Below the pieces are notes generated by a model. The model was given only the letters and a program-made list of their open reading frames with translations, was not told the origin of the DNA and did not search any database. The position numbers were made by a program, and so were the translations under genes. DNA of 64,000 nt. It comes from Pseudomonas poae. Lineage in GTDB: Bacteria; Pseudomonadota; Gammaproteobacteria; Pseudomonadales; Pseudomonadaceae. Location: NCBI GenBank assembly GCA_004000515.1, contig CP034537.1:124001-188000 (forward strand). Direction: 5' to 3'. How positions within the stretch are numbered: position 1 is the stretch's first letter; each line of letters starts with the position of its first letter. Below are positions 8,874 through 17,205 of the stretch, one piece after another.

Positions 8874-10271
8874 TCACCGTACGATCTTGTCGACTTGGAT
8901 GCCCAGCTTTTTCAGGCGATACCAGAAGCTTCTTTCTGATATCCCGATCTTCTGCGCCGCTGCGGCCTGCACGCCATTGCTCTCCTGCAAGGCGGCCAGG
9001 ATATAAGCCTTCTCCACCTCCGCCAACGCCGCATCCAGGTCCTGGGGAATGCCGGGCCCGTCGCTGAGAATCGCTGTCACATCACCCTCGCTCGGTTTGG
9101 AGGCAAACAGATACCCCGGCAGGTCGATGTCCTCGATCACCGGCGTGGCCGCGACGATCGTCGCCCGCTCCACGCAGTTTTGCAGTTCGCGAATGTTGCC
9201 CGGCCAGTGATACGCCGCCATGGCCTGCAACGCTTCCGGGCTAAAGCCGGTGATGCGTTTGCCGGCGGTAGCGCTCAAGGTCTGGGCAAAGTGCCGGGCC
9301 AACGGCGCGATGTCTTCCACGCGCTCGCGCAAGGCCGGCAGCGGGATTGGGAACACGTTGAGGCGGTAATACAGGTCTTCGCGAAACTCTTTGTTGGCCA
9401 CCGCATCCAGCAGGTTCTTGTTGGTGGCGGCGATCACTCGCACATCCACCTTGCGCTCACGCGGATCGCCCACCGGCTCGATCACCCGTTCCTGCAAAGC
9501 GCGCAAGATCTTGGCCTGCAACGCCAGCGGCATATCGCCCACTTCATCGAGAAACAGCGTGCCCTTGTCAGCCTGCTGGAAACGCCCTACCCGGTCCGAC
9601 ACAGCTCCGGTAAACGCGCCTTTGCGATGGCCGAACATTTCGCTTTCCAGCAAGCCTTCGGGGATGGCCGCGCAGTTGACCGCCACAAAGGGCTTGTCGG
9701 CACGGCTACCGTGCTTGTGGATAGCCCGCGCGACCATTTCCTTGCCGGTGCCGCTTTCGCCGGTGAGCAGGATGGTGGCGCTGCTGTCGCGCACCGAATC
9801 CACCGCTTGCAGCACTTTGCGAAACGCCGGGCTGTCGCCCACCAGGCTGTCGAATTGCGCATGCTCGTCCAGTTCGGCGCGCAGGCGGGCGTTGTCGCGC
9901 ATGATGTCGCGAAACTGCAGGGCCTTGGCCACGGTGATGTCCAGCTCGTCGATATCGAACGGTTTGGCGATGTAGTCGTAAGCGCCGTTGCGCATCGACT
10001 GCACCGCATTTTTCACCGTGCTGTACGCCGTCATCACGATCACTGGCAAGTGCGGGTAACGCACCTTGATCTCGGCCAACAATGCCGGCCCGTCCATGCC
10101 CGGCATGCGCCAGTCACTGATGACTAGGTCGATGTCTTCCTGTTCCAGTACCTTGAGCGCATGCAGGCCGTTACCGGCGGTGAACACCTGGATACCGCTC
10201 TGGCTCAGGGCTGACGACAGCAAGTCACAGAGTTTGGGCTCGTCATCGACTACCAATACGTTATGCGTCAT
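8874..10271 (-). CDS. Sigma-54-dependent response regulator, last gene of a six-gene operon
   Basis: NtrC-family activator of 465 residues. The receiver has D9/D10 and phospho-Asp D53 (ISDWRMPGMDG). The AAA+ domain has Walker A GESGTGKE, an intact GAFTGA sigma-54 contact loop and Walker B LFLDEVGDM. A Fis-type helix-turn-helix lies at the C-terminus (KIGISERSFWYRLKKLGI). I start at the ATG at 10271, just before HNVLVVDDEP; the open frame runs further upstream but lacks homology. It overlaps the kinase gene by 11 bases. Its likely targets are the -24/-12 promoter at 16183-16199 and the inverted repeat at 16258-16287, so the operon would be self-regulated. The signal is unknown. Confidence 0.92.
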   Translation of the reverse strand: MTHNVLVVDDEPKLCDLLSSALSQSGIQVFTAGNGLHALKVLEQEDIDLVISDWRMPGMDGPALLAEIKVRYPHLPVIVMTAYSTVKNAVQSMRNGAYDYIAKPFDIDELDITVAKALQFRDIMRDNARLRAELDEHAQFDSLVGDSPAFRKVLQAVDSVRDSSATILLTGESGTGKEMVARAIHKHGSRADKPFVAVNCAAIPEGLLESEMFGHRKGAFTGAVSDRVGRFQQADKGTLFLDEVGDMPLALQAKILRALQERVIEPVGDPRERKVDVRVIAATNKNLLDAVANKEFREDLYYRLNVFPIPLPALRERVEDIAPLARHFAQTLSATAGKRITGFSPEALQAMAAYHWPGNIRELQNCVERATIVAATPVIEDIDLPGYLFASKPSEGDVTAILSDGPGIPQDLDAALAEVEKAYILAALQESNGVQAAAAQKIGISERSFWYRLKKLGIQVDKIVR

Positions 10272-12039
10272 GACCTTCCTCGTCGTCTCCGTCATCGTCA
10301 CCCTGAGCCGGAATGTACAGGCTGAAGGTGGCGCCGGCATCTTTCTCACTGGCGCATTCAATGCTGCCGTCGTGACTTTCCATGATCGAATAGACTTTGG
10401 CCAGGCCCAAACCGGTGCCGGACGCCTTGGTGGTGACGAATGGCGTGAAGATGCGCTCGATCATATCCGCAGGGATGCCCTGGCCGGTGTCGGCGATGCT
10501 GATCAAGGTGTTGTCGCCCACGCTGCGAATGCCCAGGGTCAATCGCCCGCCTTCGGGCATTGCGTCGATGGCGTTGAGAATCAGGTTGAGGCAGGCCTGC
10601 TTGAGTTGCTTGGCGTCCGCGTAGATCTTCGCATCCGGCGCCTGGTCATCGACTTGTGCGTCGATGGTGTGGCTGGCGAGCTCCGGCGCGCAGAAGCCGA
10701 GGATTTCATCCACCAGCGGACGCGCCGCCTGCAACACCCGGATGGGCGGGTTGGGCTTGGCGAAGTCGAGGAACTCGGTAATCAGGTCGTTGATTCGGCT
10801 GACCTCGCTGATCACGTACTCCAGATGGCGCTTGTCGGTTTCCGCCAGGTCGGCACGCCGATGCAGCAGCTGCGTGGCGGTTTTGATGATGCCCAGCGGG
10901 TTGCGGATCTCGTGGGCCAGGCCCATGGCGACTTCACCCAGGGCGTGCAAGCGGTCGCGCCGGCGCAACTGGGCTTCAAGGTGATGCAGTTCACCCAGGC
11001 GTTCGGTCATGTGGTTGAAGGTGCTGCTCAATTGCGCCAACTCATCACCGCCGCTGACCAGCACACGGTGCTCATAATTGCCGGAAATCACCGCGTCCAC
11101 GCCTTGTGACAAGTCCCGCAGCGGCTTGGTCAGGCGCCGCGACACCAACACCCCGGCTGCCAGCGACAGCGCTGAGCTGAGCAAGAAAATCAGCACGAAC
11201 AGATTGCTCTGGTTCACCAGCCCCACCAGGCTGGTATGGCGCAGCAGCCCGCTGAAAATCACGCCTTGCAGCTCACCGGCGTCATTGAAGATCGGCCAGT
11301 ACAGGCCGCTGTACTTGCTGGTGAATTGCTCGCTGGGTTGCTTGGTGCTACGCATCTCGGTTTCAACACTCTTCGGGATGCGCGAGGGGTGATCCACGAA
11401 GCGTTGGGTCGAAAAAATCTCCGAGAACCCTTCAGGGTTAGCCAGGTATAGACGCAGGTCGAGGGAGTGCACATCGGCCACGCTGGTGAGGAAGCTGCTG
11501 TCCAGGTAGGTCGCCACCAGCAACAGGTAGTCCTCGCCGTCACGGTTGGTCTCGAAGGTCGAGACCACCAGCCCCGTGCTCACCCCCGCTACTTGTACGG
11601 TCTGCAACACGGCGTTGCTGGTCAGGTTGATCTGCTTGACGATGTCATCGGCAGCCGTGCTGAACACCACCTTGTGGTCGCTGACGCGAATCAGCGCCAC
11701 CACGTCGATGTCCGTGGCGTCGGCAATGTCGGCGGTCAGTCGATCATGCTTAGCGGCCTGTCTGGACGATGGCGGGCTGGTATAGCGCAGGAACAATTTG
11801 GCCATGCGCGCGTTGTCGTGAAGGATGTCGCCAATCTCGTCCTTGACGATCTTGGTCGACTCCTGCAGCCAGATGCGCACGTTGCTGTCGAAAATCTGCG
11901 ACAGCGTGGTCGCCGCCAACTCCGCCGCAATCATCGTGGGAATTACGCTGACCAACCAGAACGCCAGCACCAGCTTACGCTGGACGCTCCAGCGCGAAAT
12001 GGCAAAGGGGCGGGCTTTCTGGCGGGTCTTGGTAATCAT
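10261..12039 (-). CDS. Membrane sensor histidine kinase, partner of the adjacent sigma-54 activator
   Basis: Kinase of 592 residues. Helix 1 spans about residues 25-48 and a large periplasmic sensor domain about 50-275. Helix 2 follows at about 280-305, then a HAMP linker. HisKA carries ALGEVAMGLAHEIRNPLG (phospho-His). HATPase_c carries NLILNAIDAMP, DTGQGIP and GTGLGLAKV. All kinase motifs look intact. It is encoded 82 bases after the acyltransferase gene and overlaps the regulator gene. The periplasmic domain does not tell me the ligand; the upstream enzymes may make it or respond to it. Confidence 0.9.
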   Translation of the reverse strand: MITKTRQKARPFAISRWSVQRKLVLAFWLVSVIPTMIAAELAATTLSQIFDSNVRIWLQESTKIVKDEIGDILHDNARMAKLFLRYTSPPSSRQAAKHDRLTADIADATDIDVVALIRVSDHKVVFSTAADDIVKQINLTSNAVLQTVQVAGVSTGLVVSTFETNRDGEDYLLLVATYLDSSFLTSVADVHSLDLRLYLANPEGFSEIFSTQRFVDHPSRIPKSVETEMRSTKQPSEQFTSKYSGLYWPIFNDAGELQGVIFSGLLRHTSLVGLVNQSNLFVLIFLLSSALSLAAGVLVSRRLTKPLRDLSQGVDAVISGNYEHRVLVSGGDELAQLSSTFNHMTERLGELHHLEAQLRRRDRLHALGEVAMGLAHEIRNPLGIIKTATQLLHRRADLAETDKRHLEYVISEVSRINDLITEFLDFAKPNPPIRVLQAARPLVDEILGFCAPELASHTIDAQVDDQAPDAKIYADAKQLKQACLNLILNAIDAMPEGGRLTLGIRSVGDNTLISIADTGQGIPADMIERIFTPFVTTKASGTGLGLAKVYSIMESHDGSIECASEKDAGATFSLYIPAQGDDDGDDEEGHDA

Positions 12040-12121
12040 CAGGTTTCGCTTATCGCAGCAGCCATGGCAGGGTCGGAACGGTCCGGTCGAATAAACATTT
12101 TCACTACTTTGAGCAGGCCGT

Positions 12122-13162
12122 TCACCAGCCGGTTACGGTGCCGGAAAACAGGCTGTTGCCCTGGAACTCGCAGCCCAGGCGCAGCTTACTGGCATACCCG
12201 GCCTGCCCGCACTCGTACAACGCAATATTGTGTTGAATACAGTAGTCGACATTGGTCAGCCAACTGCGGAAGTACAGGTTGTATTCACGGGTGAACTCAA
12301 CGTCATGCCCGAAAAACTTGTCCACCAGCCGGTGCTCGTCCACCAGGATCAGGTTGAACGCCACCAGATGCTCGTCGACCCAGTAAAGAACACACACCGC
12401 ACGCTCTTCAAGGCGTTCAAGCACCCCGGTGAAGTAACCGGCAGGCAAGCGTTCGAATTGCAGGTCGGCACGGGTCAGCGTGGCTTCGTACAGGCGCATG
12501 ATCTCGGGCAACACATCGTCGATGTTGCGCCGCCACTCTACCCGCGGCCCCGGCGCTCGCAGTTTGCGGCGCAGGTCTTTGCGGGTGGATTTACCCAACG
12601 AACCGAGGTAGGCGTCCACCGAGCCATAAGGCAGCGGCAACAGCCCGGTAGGCAGGCTTGGCATGCTTTGGAAACCCGCGGCACGGCAGCTTTCTGCCCA
12701 GTGCGGGTCGTTGGTCGGCGCGTCCTTGACCGCCACCAGGCCGATACCGAACTCGTCGGCATCCTGGCGTGCAGCCGCGAGCACATGCTTGAGCAGCAGC
12801 GGGCGATGCGCCTCGGGCACGCTGCTGGCAAAACCTGCGTCGCAGCGCTCGGCCACCGGCGAGCCGATGGCATACAGGCCCAACTGCAAAACACCCGGCC
12901 ACAGTCGCTCCAGGCGTTCGGTCAAACGCTTGCCGGCGCCCGACACCGTGGTGTCGAGGCGATAATGCGTGATGAACGCGGCAGCCACCGCCACCAGCGT
13001 TCCATCTTCGTAAACAGCCAGGTAACGCCACCGGAAGTCATCGATAGCGGCGTTTTCCACGGCAACGTAATAGTCCCAGTCCTCCAGGGCACCGGGGAAA
13101 CAGTCGTTCCAGGCACTGCGCTGGATGGCCCGGATAGTCGAGAAGGCTTGGGCGGTTATCAC
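12122..13162 (-). CDS. FemAB/GNAT-like acyltransferase
   Basis: Cytoplasmic protein of 346 residues. The C-terminal half resembles the FemAB-like/BioF2 acetyltransferase fold (DUF482-type annotations): FNLILVDEHRLVDKFFGHD, where a substrate-bound strand is followed by YNLYFRSWLTNVDYCI (only core parts cited). A cluster of Lys/Arg at about residues 191-203 (STRKDLRRKLR) is typical of this group. These enzymes move an acyl or aminoacyl group onto an amine. Sixteen bases separate it from the esterase gene upstream, so they are co-transcribed. The substrate is not known; an aminotransferase product made by the same operon is a reasonable guess. Confidence 0.75.
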   Translation of the reverse strand: MITAQAFSTIRAIQRSAWNDCFPGALEDWDYYVAVENAAIDDFRWRYLAVYEDGTLVAVAAAFITHYRLDTTVSGAGKRLTERLERLWPGVLQLGLYAIGSPVAERCDAGFASSVPEAHRPLLLKHVLAAARQDADEFGIGLVAVKDAPTNDPHWAESCRAAGFQSMPSLPTGLLPLPYGSVDAYLGSLGKSTRKDLRRKLRAPGPRVEWRRNIDDVLPEIMRLYEATLTRADLQFERLPAGYFTGVLERLEERAVCVLYWVDEHLVAFNLILVDEHRLVDKFFGHDVEFTREYNLYFRSWLTNVDYCIQHNIALYECGQAGYASKLRLGCEFQGNSLFSGTVTGW

Positions 13163-13178
13163 GTCAGGTCCTTAAGGC

Positions 13179-14045
13179 TTACGCCCGCTGTCGATAGTCT
13201 TCGGGTGCCTCGATGGCGTGGGCATGTTGTTCGATGAACTCGGCACTCAACTCGATCACGCGGCGGTATTGCAGGTCGACGGTGATCATGTGATAGCAGT
13301 TGTCCAACAGGATCTTGGTCACCGGACCACCGAGGTGGCGCTCCACGTAATCGGCGTTCCAGCGGCTGGTAATGTCATCCTCGATGGAATGCAGCACCAA
13401 CGCTGGCACCTTGACCTGGGGCATGCGCTTCTTGACCACGGCGTTCATCCGGTGCAACTCGCGCACCGTGATTCCCTCCATCGTCAGCAAGCCCGCCTCG
13501 CTGCTGTGCCCTTCCTTCATCTGGCGCTCGACGATCGCCCGCAGGCGCTCGTTCTTGATGCCATACGGCGGCTTCTCTTCGAAGCGACAGATATGCACGC
13601 CGAACGGAATCTTCATCAACAACGGCGTCAGGAACGCCAGCTTGTGAATGCTCCAGCCGTCGTACTTCAAGGTGGTGGAATACATCAGCAACCCGGCCAC
13701 TTGGCCAGGGTGCTCGGACGCCACGTACATCGACATCACCGCGCCCATGGACAAGCCACCGACAAACACCTGTTCGTGCCGCTGCTTGACCTGGACGAAG
13801 GTCTTGCGCACCCCTTCGTACCAGTCCAGCCAGCCGGTGGCCTGCAGGTCGCTGTTACCACCGCAATGCCCGGCCAGGGTCGGCACGTACACCGTGCAGT
13901 TGCCGGCCTTGGCCAGGCCCTTGGCGACCTGGCGCAATTCCGTCGGGGTGCCGGTCAGGCCGTGGATCAGCAGGATCCCGACCGGACCTTCACCGAGAAC
14001 GAAGCCGGCATCACCTTCACCGAGGTCGATCTCGATGTTGCTCAC
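13179..14045 (-). CDS. Alpha/beta-hydrolase, carboxylesterase type
   Basis: Cytoplasmic esterase-like enzyme of 288 residues. It shows the oxyanion-side motif LLIHGLTGTP near residue 27, the nucleophile elbow GGLSMGAV and the late acid/His region (HSIEDDIT; NCYHMITVD). The layout resembles Est30-type carboxylesterases and monoacylglycerol lipases. The start is a GTG at 14045, overlapping the aminotransferase stop (GTGA), so translation is coupled. Its neighbours suggest it trims or hydrolyses an ester or lactone in a small-molecule pathway, but the substrate cannot be read from sequence. Confidence 0.85.
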   Translation of the reverse strand: MSNIEIDLGEGDAGFVLGEGPVGILLIHGLTGTPTELRQVAKGLAKAGNCTVYVPTLAGHCGGNSDLQATGWLDWYEGVRKTFVQVKQRHEQVFVGGLSMGAVMSMYVASEHPGQVAGLLMYSTTLKYDGWSIHKLAFLTPLLMKIPFGVHICRFEEKPPYGIKNERLRAIVERQMKEGHSSEAGLLTMEGITVRELHRMNAVVKKRMPQVKVPALVLHSIEDDITSRWNADYVERHLGGPVTKILLDNCYHMITVDLQYRRVIELSAEFIEQHAHAIEAPEDYRQRA

Positions 14046-15436
14046 CGTTTGGTTGCCCGCACCAGCAGTTGTTCCAGGAGTTTCAGGCCCAGGTCGATTT
14101 CCGGGTAGCTGATTTCCAGGGACGGTGCCAGGGTGATCACGTTTTTGTAGTAGCCGCCCACGTCGAGGATCAGGCCGAGTTTCTGGCCATCGACGATCAT
14201 GTCGCCTTTCATGCCTTCTTCGACCATGTAGTCCAGGGTCGCCTTGTCCGGGGTGAAACCGTCCGGGCCGCAGATTTCGCAGCGCAGGGCCAGGCCCAGG
14301 CCGTCGACGTCGCCGATGATCGGGAAGCGTTTTTGCAGGTCTTGCAGGCCTTCCAGGAAGTATTTGCCCTTGGCCATGACCATCGCGCCGTAGTCGACTT
14401 CGCTGGTCATCTTGAACATTTCCAGGCCTACCGCCGTCCCCAGTGGGTTGGAGGCGAAGGTGGAGTGGGTCGAACCTGGTGGGAAGATCTTCGGGTTGAT
14501 CAACTCTTCACGGGCCCAGATGCCGCCCAGTGGGTTGAGGCCGTTGGTCAGCGCCTTGCCGAAGACGATCACGTCCGGCTGCACGTCGAAGTGCTCGATC
14601 GACCACAGTTTGCCGGTGCGATAGAAGCCCATCTGGATTTCGTCGGACACCATCAGGATGCCGTGCTGATCCAGCACATGCTTCAACTCGCGGTAGAAGT
14701 TCATCGGTGGGATCACGTAGCCGCCGGTGCCTTGGATCGGCTCGACGTAGAACGCGGCGTATTCGCTGGAACCGACTTTCGGGTCCCACACACCGTTGTA
14801 TTCAGTCTCGAACAGACGCGCGAATTGCTGCACGCAGTGGCTGCCGTATTCTTCCTTGGTCATGCCTTTAGGGCCGCGGAAGTGGTACGGGAACGGGATG
14901 AACTGCGCGCGCTCGCCGAAGTGGCCGTAGCGACGACGGTAGCGGTAGCTGGAGGTGATCGACGATGCACCGAGGGTGCGGCCGTGGTAGCCGCCTTCGA
15001 AGGCGAACATCAGGCTCTTGCCGTTGGTGGCGTTACGCACGACCTTCAGGGAGTCTTCGATGGACTGCGAACCACCGACGTTGAAGTGCACGCGACCGTC
15101 GAGGCCGAACTTTTTCTTGGCGTCGACTGCGATCATTTCCGACAGCTCGATCTTGCCTTTGTGCAGGTACTGGCTGGCAATTTGCGGCAGGGTATCGATC
15201 TGTTGTTTCAGTGCATTGTTCAGGCGTGGGTTGGCGTAGCCGAAGTTGACAGCCGAGTACCACATTTGCAGGTCGAGGTAGGCCTGGTCTTCGGTGTCCC
15301 ACACGTAGGAGCCTTCGCAACGGCTGAAAATACGCGGTGGCTCGATGTAGTGAACGGTGTCGCCGTAGGAGCAATACTTGGCTTCTTTATCCAGAAGAAT
15401 CTGGTCTTCGGCGGTAGCGATACGGATATCAGACAT
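14042..15436 (-). CDS. Class III PLP-dependent aminotransferase
   Basis: Transaminase of 464 residues. PLP-site landmarks are the GGYHGRTLGA loop, the cofactor Asp in MVSDEIQMGF, and the Schiff-base Lys in VFGKALTNGLNPLGG. The substrate-side loop STHSTFASNPLGTAVG is also typical of the fold. Class III enzymes move the amino group of an omega-amino acid, diamine or amino-keto compound. I start at the ATG at 15436; the open frame upstream overlaps the HAD gene and has no homology. It overlaps the HAD gene by eight bases and the esterase by four. Similar proteins are often labelled aspartate aminotransferase family; true specificity is unknown. Confidence 0.9.
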   Translation of the reverse strand: MSDIRIATAEDQILLDKEAKYCSYGDTVHYIEPPRIFSRCEGSYVWDTEDQAYLDLQMWYSAVNFGYANPRLNNALKQQIDTLPQIASQYLHKGKIELSEMIAVDAKKKFGLDGRVHFNVGGSQSIEDSLKVVRNATNGKSLMFAFEGGYHGRTLGASSITSSYRYRRRYGHFGERAQFIPFPYHFRGPKGMTKEEYGSHCVQQFARLFETEYNGVWDPKVGSSEYAAFYVEPIQGTGGYVIPPMNFYRELKHVLDQHGILMVSDEIQMGFYRTGKLWSIEHFDVQPDVIVFGKALTNGLNPLGGIWAREELINPKIFPPGSTHSTFASNPLGTAVGLEMFKMTSEVDYGAMVMAKGKYFLEGLQDLQKRFPIIGDVDGLGLALRCEICGPDGFTPDKATLDYMVEEGMKGDMIVDGQKLGLILDVGGYYKNVITLAPSLEISYPEIDLGLKLLEQLLVRATKR

Positions 15437-16130
15437 GGTGGAAGAGTTCCTGATTGTCAGCAGCAGTAAAGGTGGTGGCGTTGGCAGCAATGCCTTGAGG
15501 CAGTTGGGCCAGCAATGCAGGCGCTTCGGCGAACGTGTCGAAGCGCGCATGGGGAATGTTGTGGGTCACGCAGTAGTCGGCGAGGCTGCCTTTGGCGAAG
15601 ACGAAGTCGGCGGTCGAGGCCACGCACATGTCGGACTTGCCGTCGCCGATCACCAGCACGCGCTTGTTGCGCGGCGTGGATTTGCACTTGCAGTTGCCGG
15701 AGGCCGCACGGCAGGCATCGCTGGAGTACGGAAAGTCGATGCGCCAGCTGTTCTGGTCGACTTGGCGCAGGCGGTTGGCGAGGATCGGCAGCAAGGTCAC
15801 GTAGTTGCGCGACAGGATCCGCGCGATGCCTTGCTCGATGCCGTCGCTGACCACTTCGATGGTCGCGCCCAAGCCCATGACGTGGTCGACGAAGTCCGGG
15901 AAGTCCGGGTCGATCTCGACGCTGTCGAAATACGTCAGCAGTTCGGTTGGGGTGGCCTTGATCAGCGCCAGTTGACGGCTCAGGCATTCGCGTGAACCGA
16001 TATGCCCATCCAGCCATTCCTGTTCGATGGTTTCCCACTCGGGGCCGGCGAAGCGTTGGAGGACGTTGTCGATGACATCGGTGGGGGTAATGGTCCCGTC
16101 GAAGTCACACACGATATGCCAGTGGATCAT
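15429..16130 (-). CDS. MtnX-like HAD-IB family phosphatase
   Basis: Phosphatase of 233 residues and first gene of the six-gene operon. HAD motif I is CDFDGTITPTD (nucleophile D9, acid D11), motif II VVSDG, and motif IV VIGDGKSDMC. The family includes MtnX of methionine salvage and phosphoserine phosphatase-like enzymes. A Cys-rich insert (residues about 158-172, CRAASGNCKCK) is unusual and could bind a metal. No other methionine-salvage gene is near, so a role in MTA recycling is unlikely. A dedicated small-molecule pathway with the aminotransferase fits better. Confidence 0.85.
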   Translation of the reverse strand: MIHWHIVCDFDGTITPTDVIDNVLQRFAGPEWETIEQEWLDGHIGSRECLSRQLALIKATPTELLTYFDSVEIDPDFPDFVDHVMGLGATIEVVSDGIEQGIARILSRNYVTLLPILANRLRQVDQNSWRIDFPYSSDACRAASGNCKCKSTPRNKRVLVIGDGKSDMCVASTADFVFAKGSLADYCVTHNIPHARFDTFAEAPALLAQLPQGIAANATTFTAADNQELFHHV

Positions 16131-16182
16131 CTGCGATTACCTTGGAGGAAGAGCGCGCTCTGTGCGCTTGCAGAGGGTGTAC

Positions 16183-16199
16183 AGCAGGGAGTGTGCCAA
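16183..16199 (-). promoter_or_regulatory. Sigma-54 (-24/-12) promoter of the HAD-aminotransferase-TCS operon
   Basis: On the minus strand TTGGCACACTCCCTGCT carries GG, exactly ten bases, then GC. It matches TGGCAC-N5-TGCT well. Transcription would start near 16172, about 40 bases before the HAD gene. The operon encodes its own sigma-54 activator, which supports the call. Confidence 0.75.
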
Positions 16200-16257
16200 C
16201 TGGCTATCGCCCAGCGGGGCTGGGGGTTTGGCAGGTAGCGATGATGATATGTGTCGA

Positions 16258-16287
16258 GCAAGCTACAATTTTTGTAGCTTGCTACAA
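16258..16287. promoter_or_regulatory. Perfect inverted repeat, probable activator (UAS) site
   Basis: GCAAGCTACAA-TTT-TTGTAGCTTGC (16258-16282) is a perfect 11-base dyad. An overlapping second dyad TTGTAGC-TT-GCTACAA (16272-16287) adds a third half-site. It lies about 75 bases upstream of the -24 element on the minus strand, where an NtrC-type activator would bind. It could also serve the divergent porin gene. Confidence 0.65.
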
Positions 16288-16359
16288 ACAAGATGAGTGC
16301 TTGCGCGAGGGGGCCCTTCGCGCGTTCATGCGCGCATGTCCACACAAGGAAACCGTTTC

Positions 16360-17130
16360 ATGCTCAAGGTCAGTTCTGCTGTATTCGTCGGTTTGCTGGG
16401 GCTGTGGGGCTTTTCCAGCACGGCCCTGGCCGATCCGATCACCGGTGAAGTGGGCGCGGGCCTCAGCTATCAACCCCACGACCCTACCGGCAGCCGCTAC
16501 GAAACACGTCCCGTGCCCTACCTGGACCTGGACTGGGGCAACGTCAGCCTGAGCACCGATGACGGCCTGACCTGGAGCGCGCTGAACACCAACGGTTTCA
16601 CGGCTGGCCCCTACATCAACTACCTGCAAGGGCGTACGTCAAATGGCTCGCTGCAGGGCCTGCGCAACGTCTCGGACATGGCCGAAGTCGGTGGTTTTGT
16701 GCAGTACGCACCGGCCGAGTTCTGGCGGGTGTACGCCCAGATGGGCCAAACCGTCGGCGGCGGGCGCGACCAAAGTGGCGTGGTCGGCAAACTCGGCGGC
16801 GAGCTGGGCTACCCGCTGGGTGGCGGAATTATCGGCAGCAGCGGCCTGATGGCGCACTTCGCCGACGCCCGCCAAACCCAGACCTATTTCGGCGTCGATG
16901 CCGACGAATCCGCGGCCTCCGGCATTCGCCCCTACAACGCCAGCGCGGGCTTCCAGAACCTCACGCTGACCCAGAGCTTTGAATTCCCACTGGCCTCCAA
17001 CTGGTCCCTGCTGACCAGCGCCAGCTGGGTCCACCTGGTGGGCTCGGCGGCCAACAGCACCATCGTCAAGGAGACCGGCGACGTGAACCAAGGCCAGGTG
17101 CAGACGGCGATCAGCTACAAGTTCGACTAA
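16360..17130 (+). CDS. MipA/OmpV family outer-membrane protein
   Basis: Outer-membrane barrel of 256 residues. A signal peptide covers about residues 1-24 (hydrophobic FVGLLGLWGF core, STALA cleavage site, mature DPITGEV). The mature part is a row of short amphipathic strands, ending in AISYKFD with an aromatic next to the C-terminus. MipA in E. coli is an MltA-interacting scaffold; many relatives act as porins or have unknown roles. I start at the ATG at 16360, preceded by AAGGA; an upstream in-frame extension would hide the signal peptide. It is divergent from the HAD operon. Confidence 0.85.
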   Translation: MLKVSSAVFVGLLGLWGFSSTALADPITGEVGAGLSYQPHDPTGSRYETRPVPYLDLDWGNVSLSTDDGLTWSALNTNGFTAGPYINYLQGRTSNGSLQGLRNVSDMAEVGGFVQYAPAEFWRVYAQMGQTVGGGRDQSGVVGKLGGELGYPLGGGIIGSSGLMAHFADARQTQTYFGVDADESAASGIRPYNASAGFQNLTLTQSFEFPLASNWSLLTSASWVHLVGSAANSTIVKETGDVNQGQVQTAISYKFD

Positions 17131-17205
17131 AATCACACACTTTTTTACAAACTGGTCTGAGCCTTGCAATAACGCCCCTGAATCCATTTTTCCAGGACGT
17201 TCTTC

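Noticed and set aside
14069..15469. 466-codon plus-strand open frame opposite the aminotransferase
   Set aside because: Shadow of a PLP enzyme with all active-site motifs on the minus strand.
15429..16130. HAD protein as part of the methionine salvage pathway
   Set aside because: No mtnA, mtnB, mtnC or mtnK-like gene is adjacent; it is bound by overlaps to an aminotransferase operon with a two-component system.
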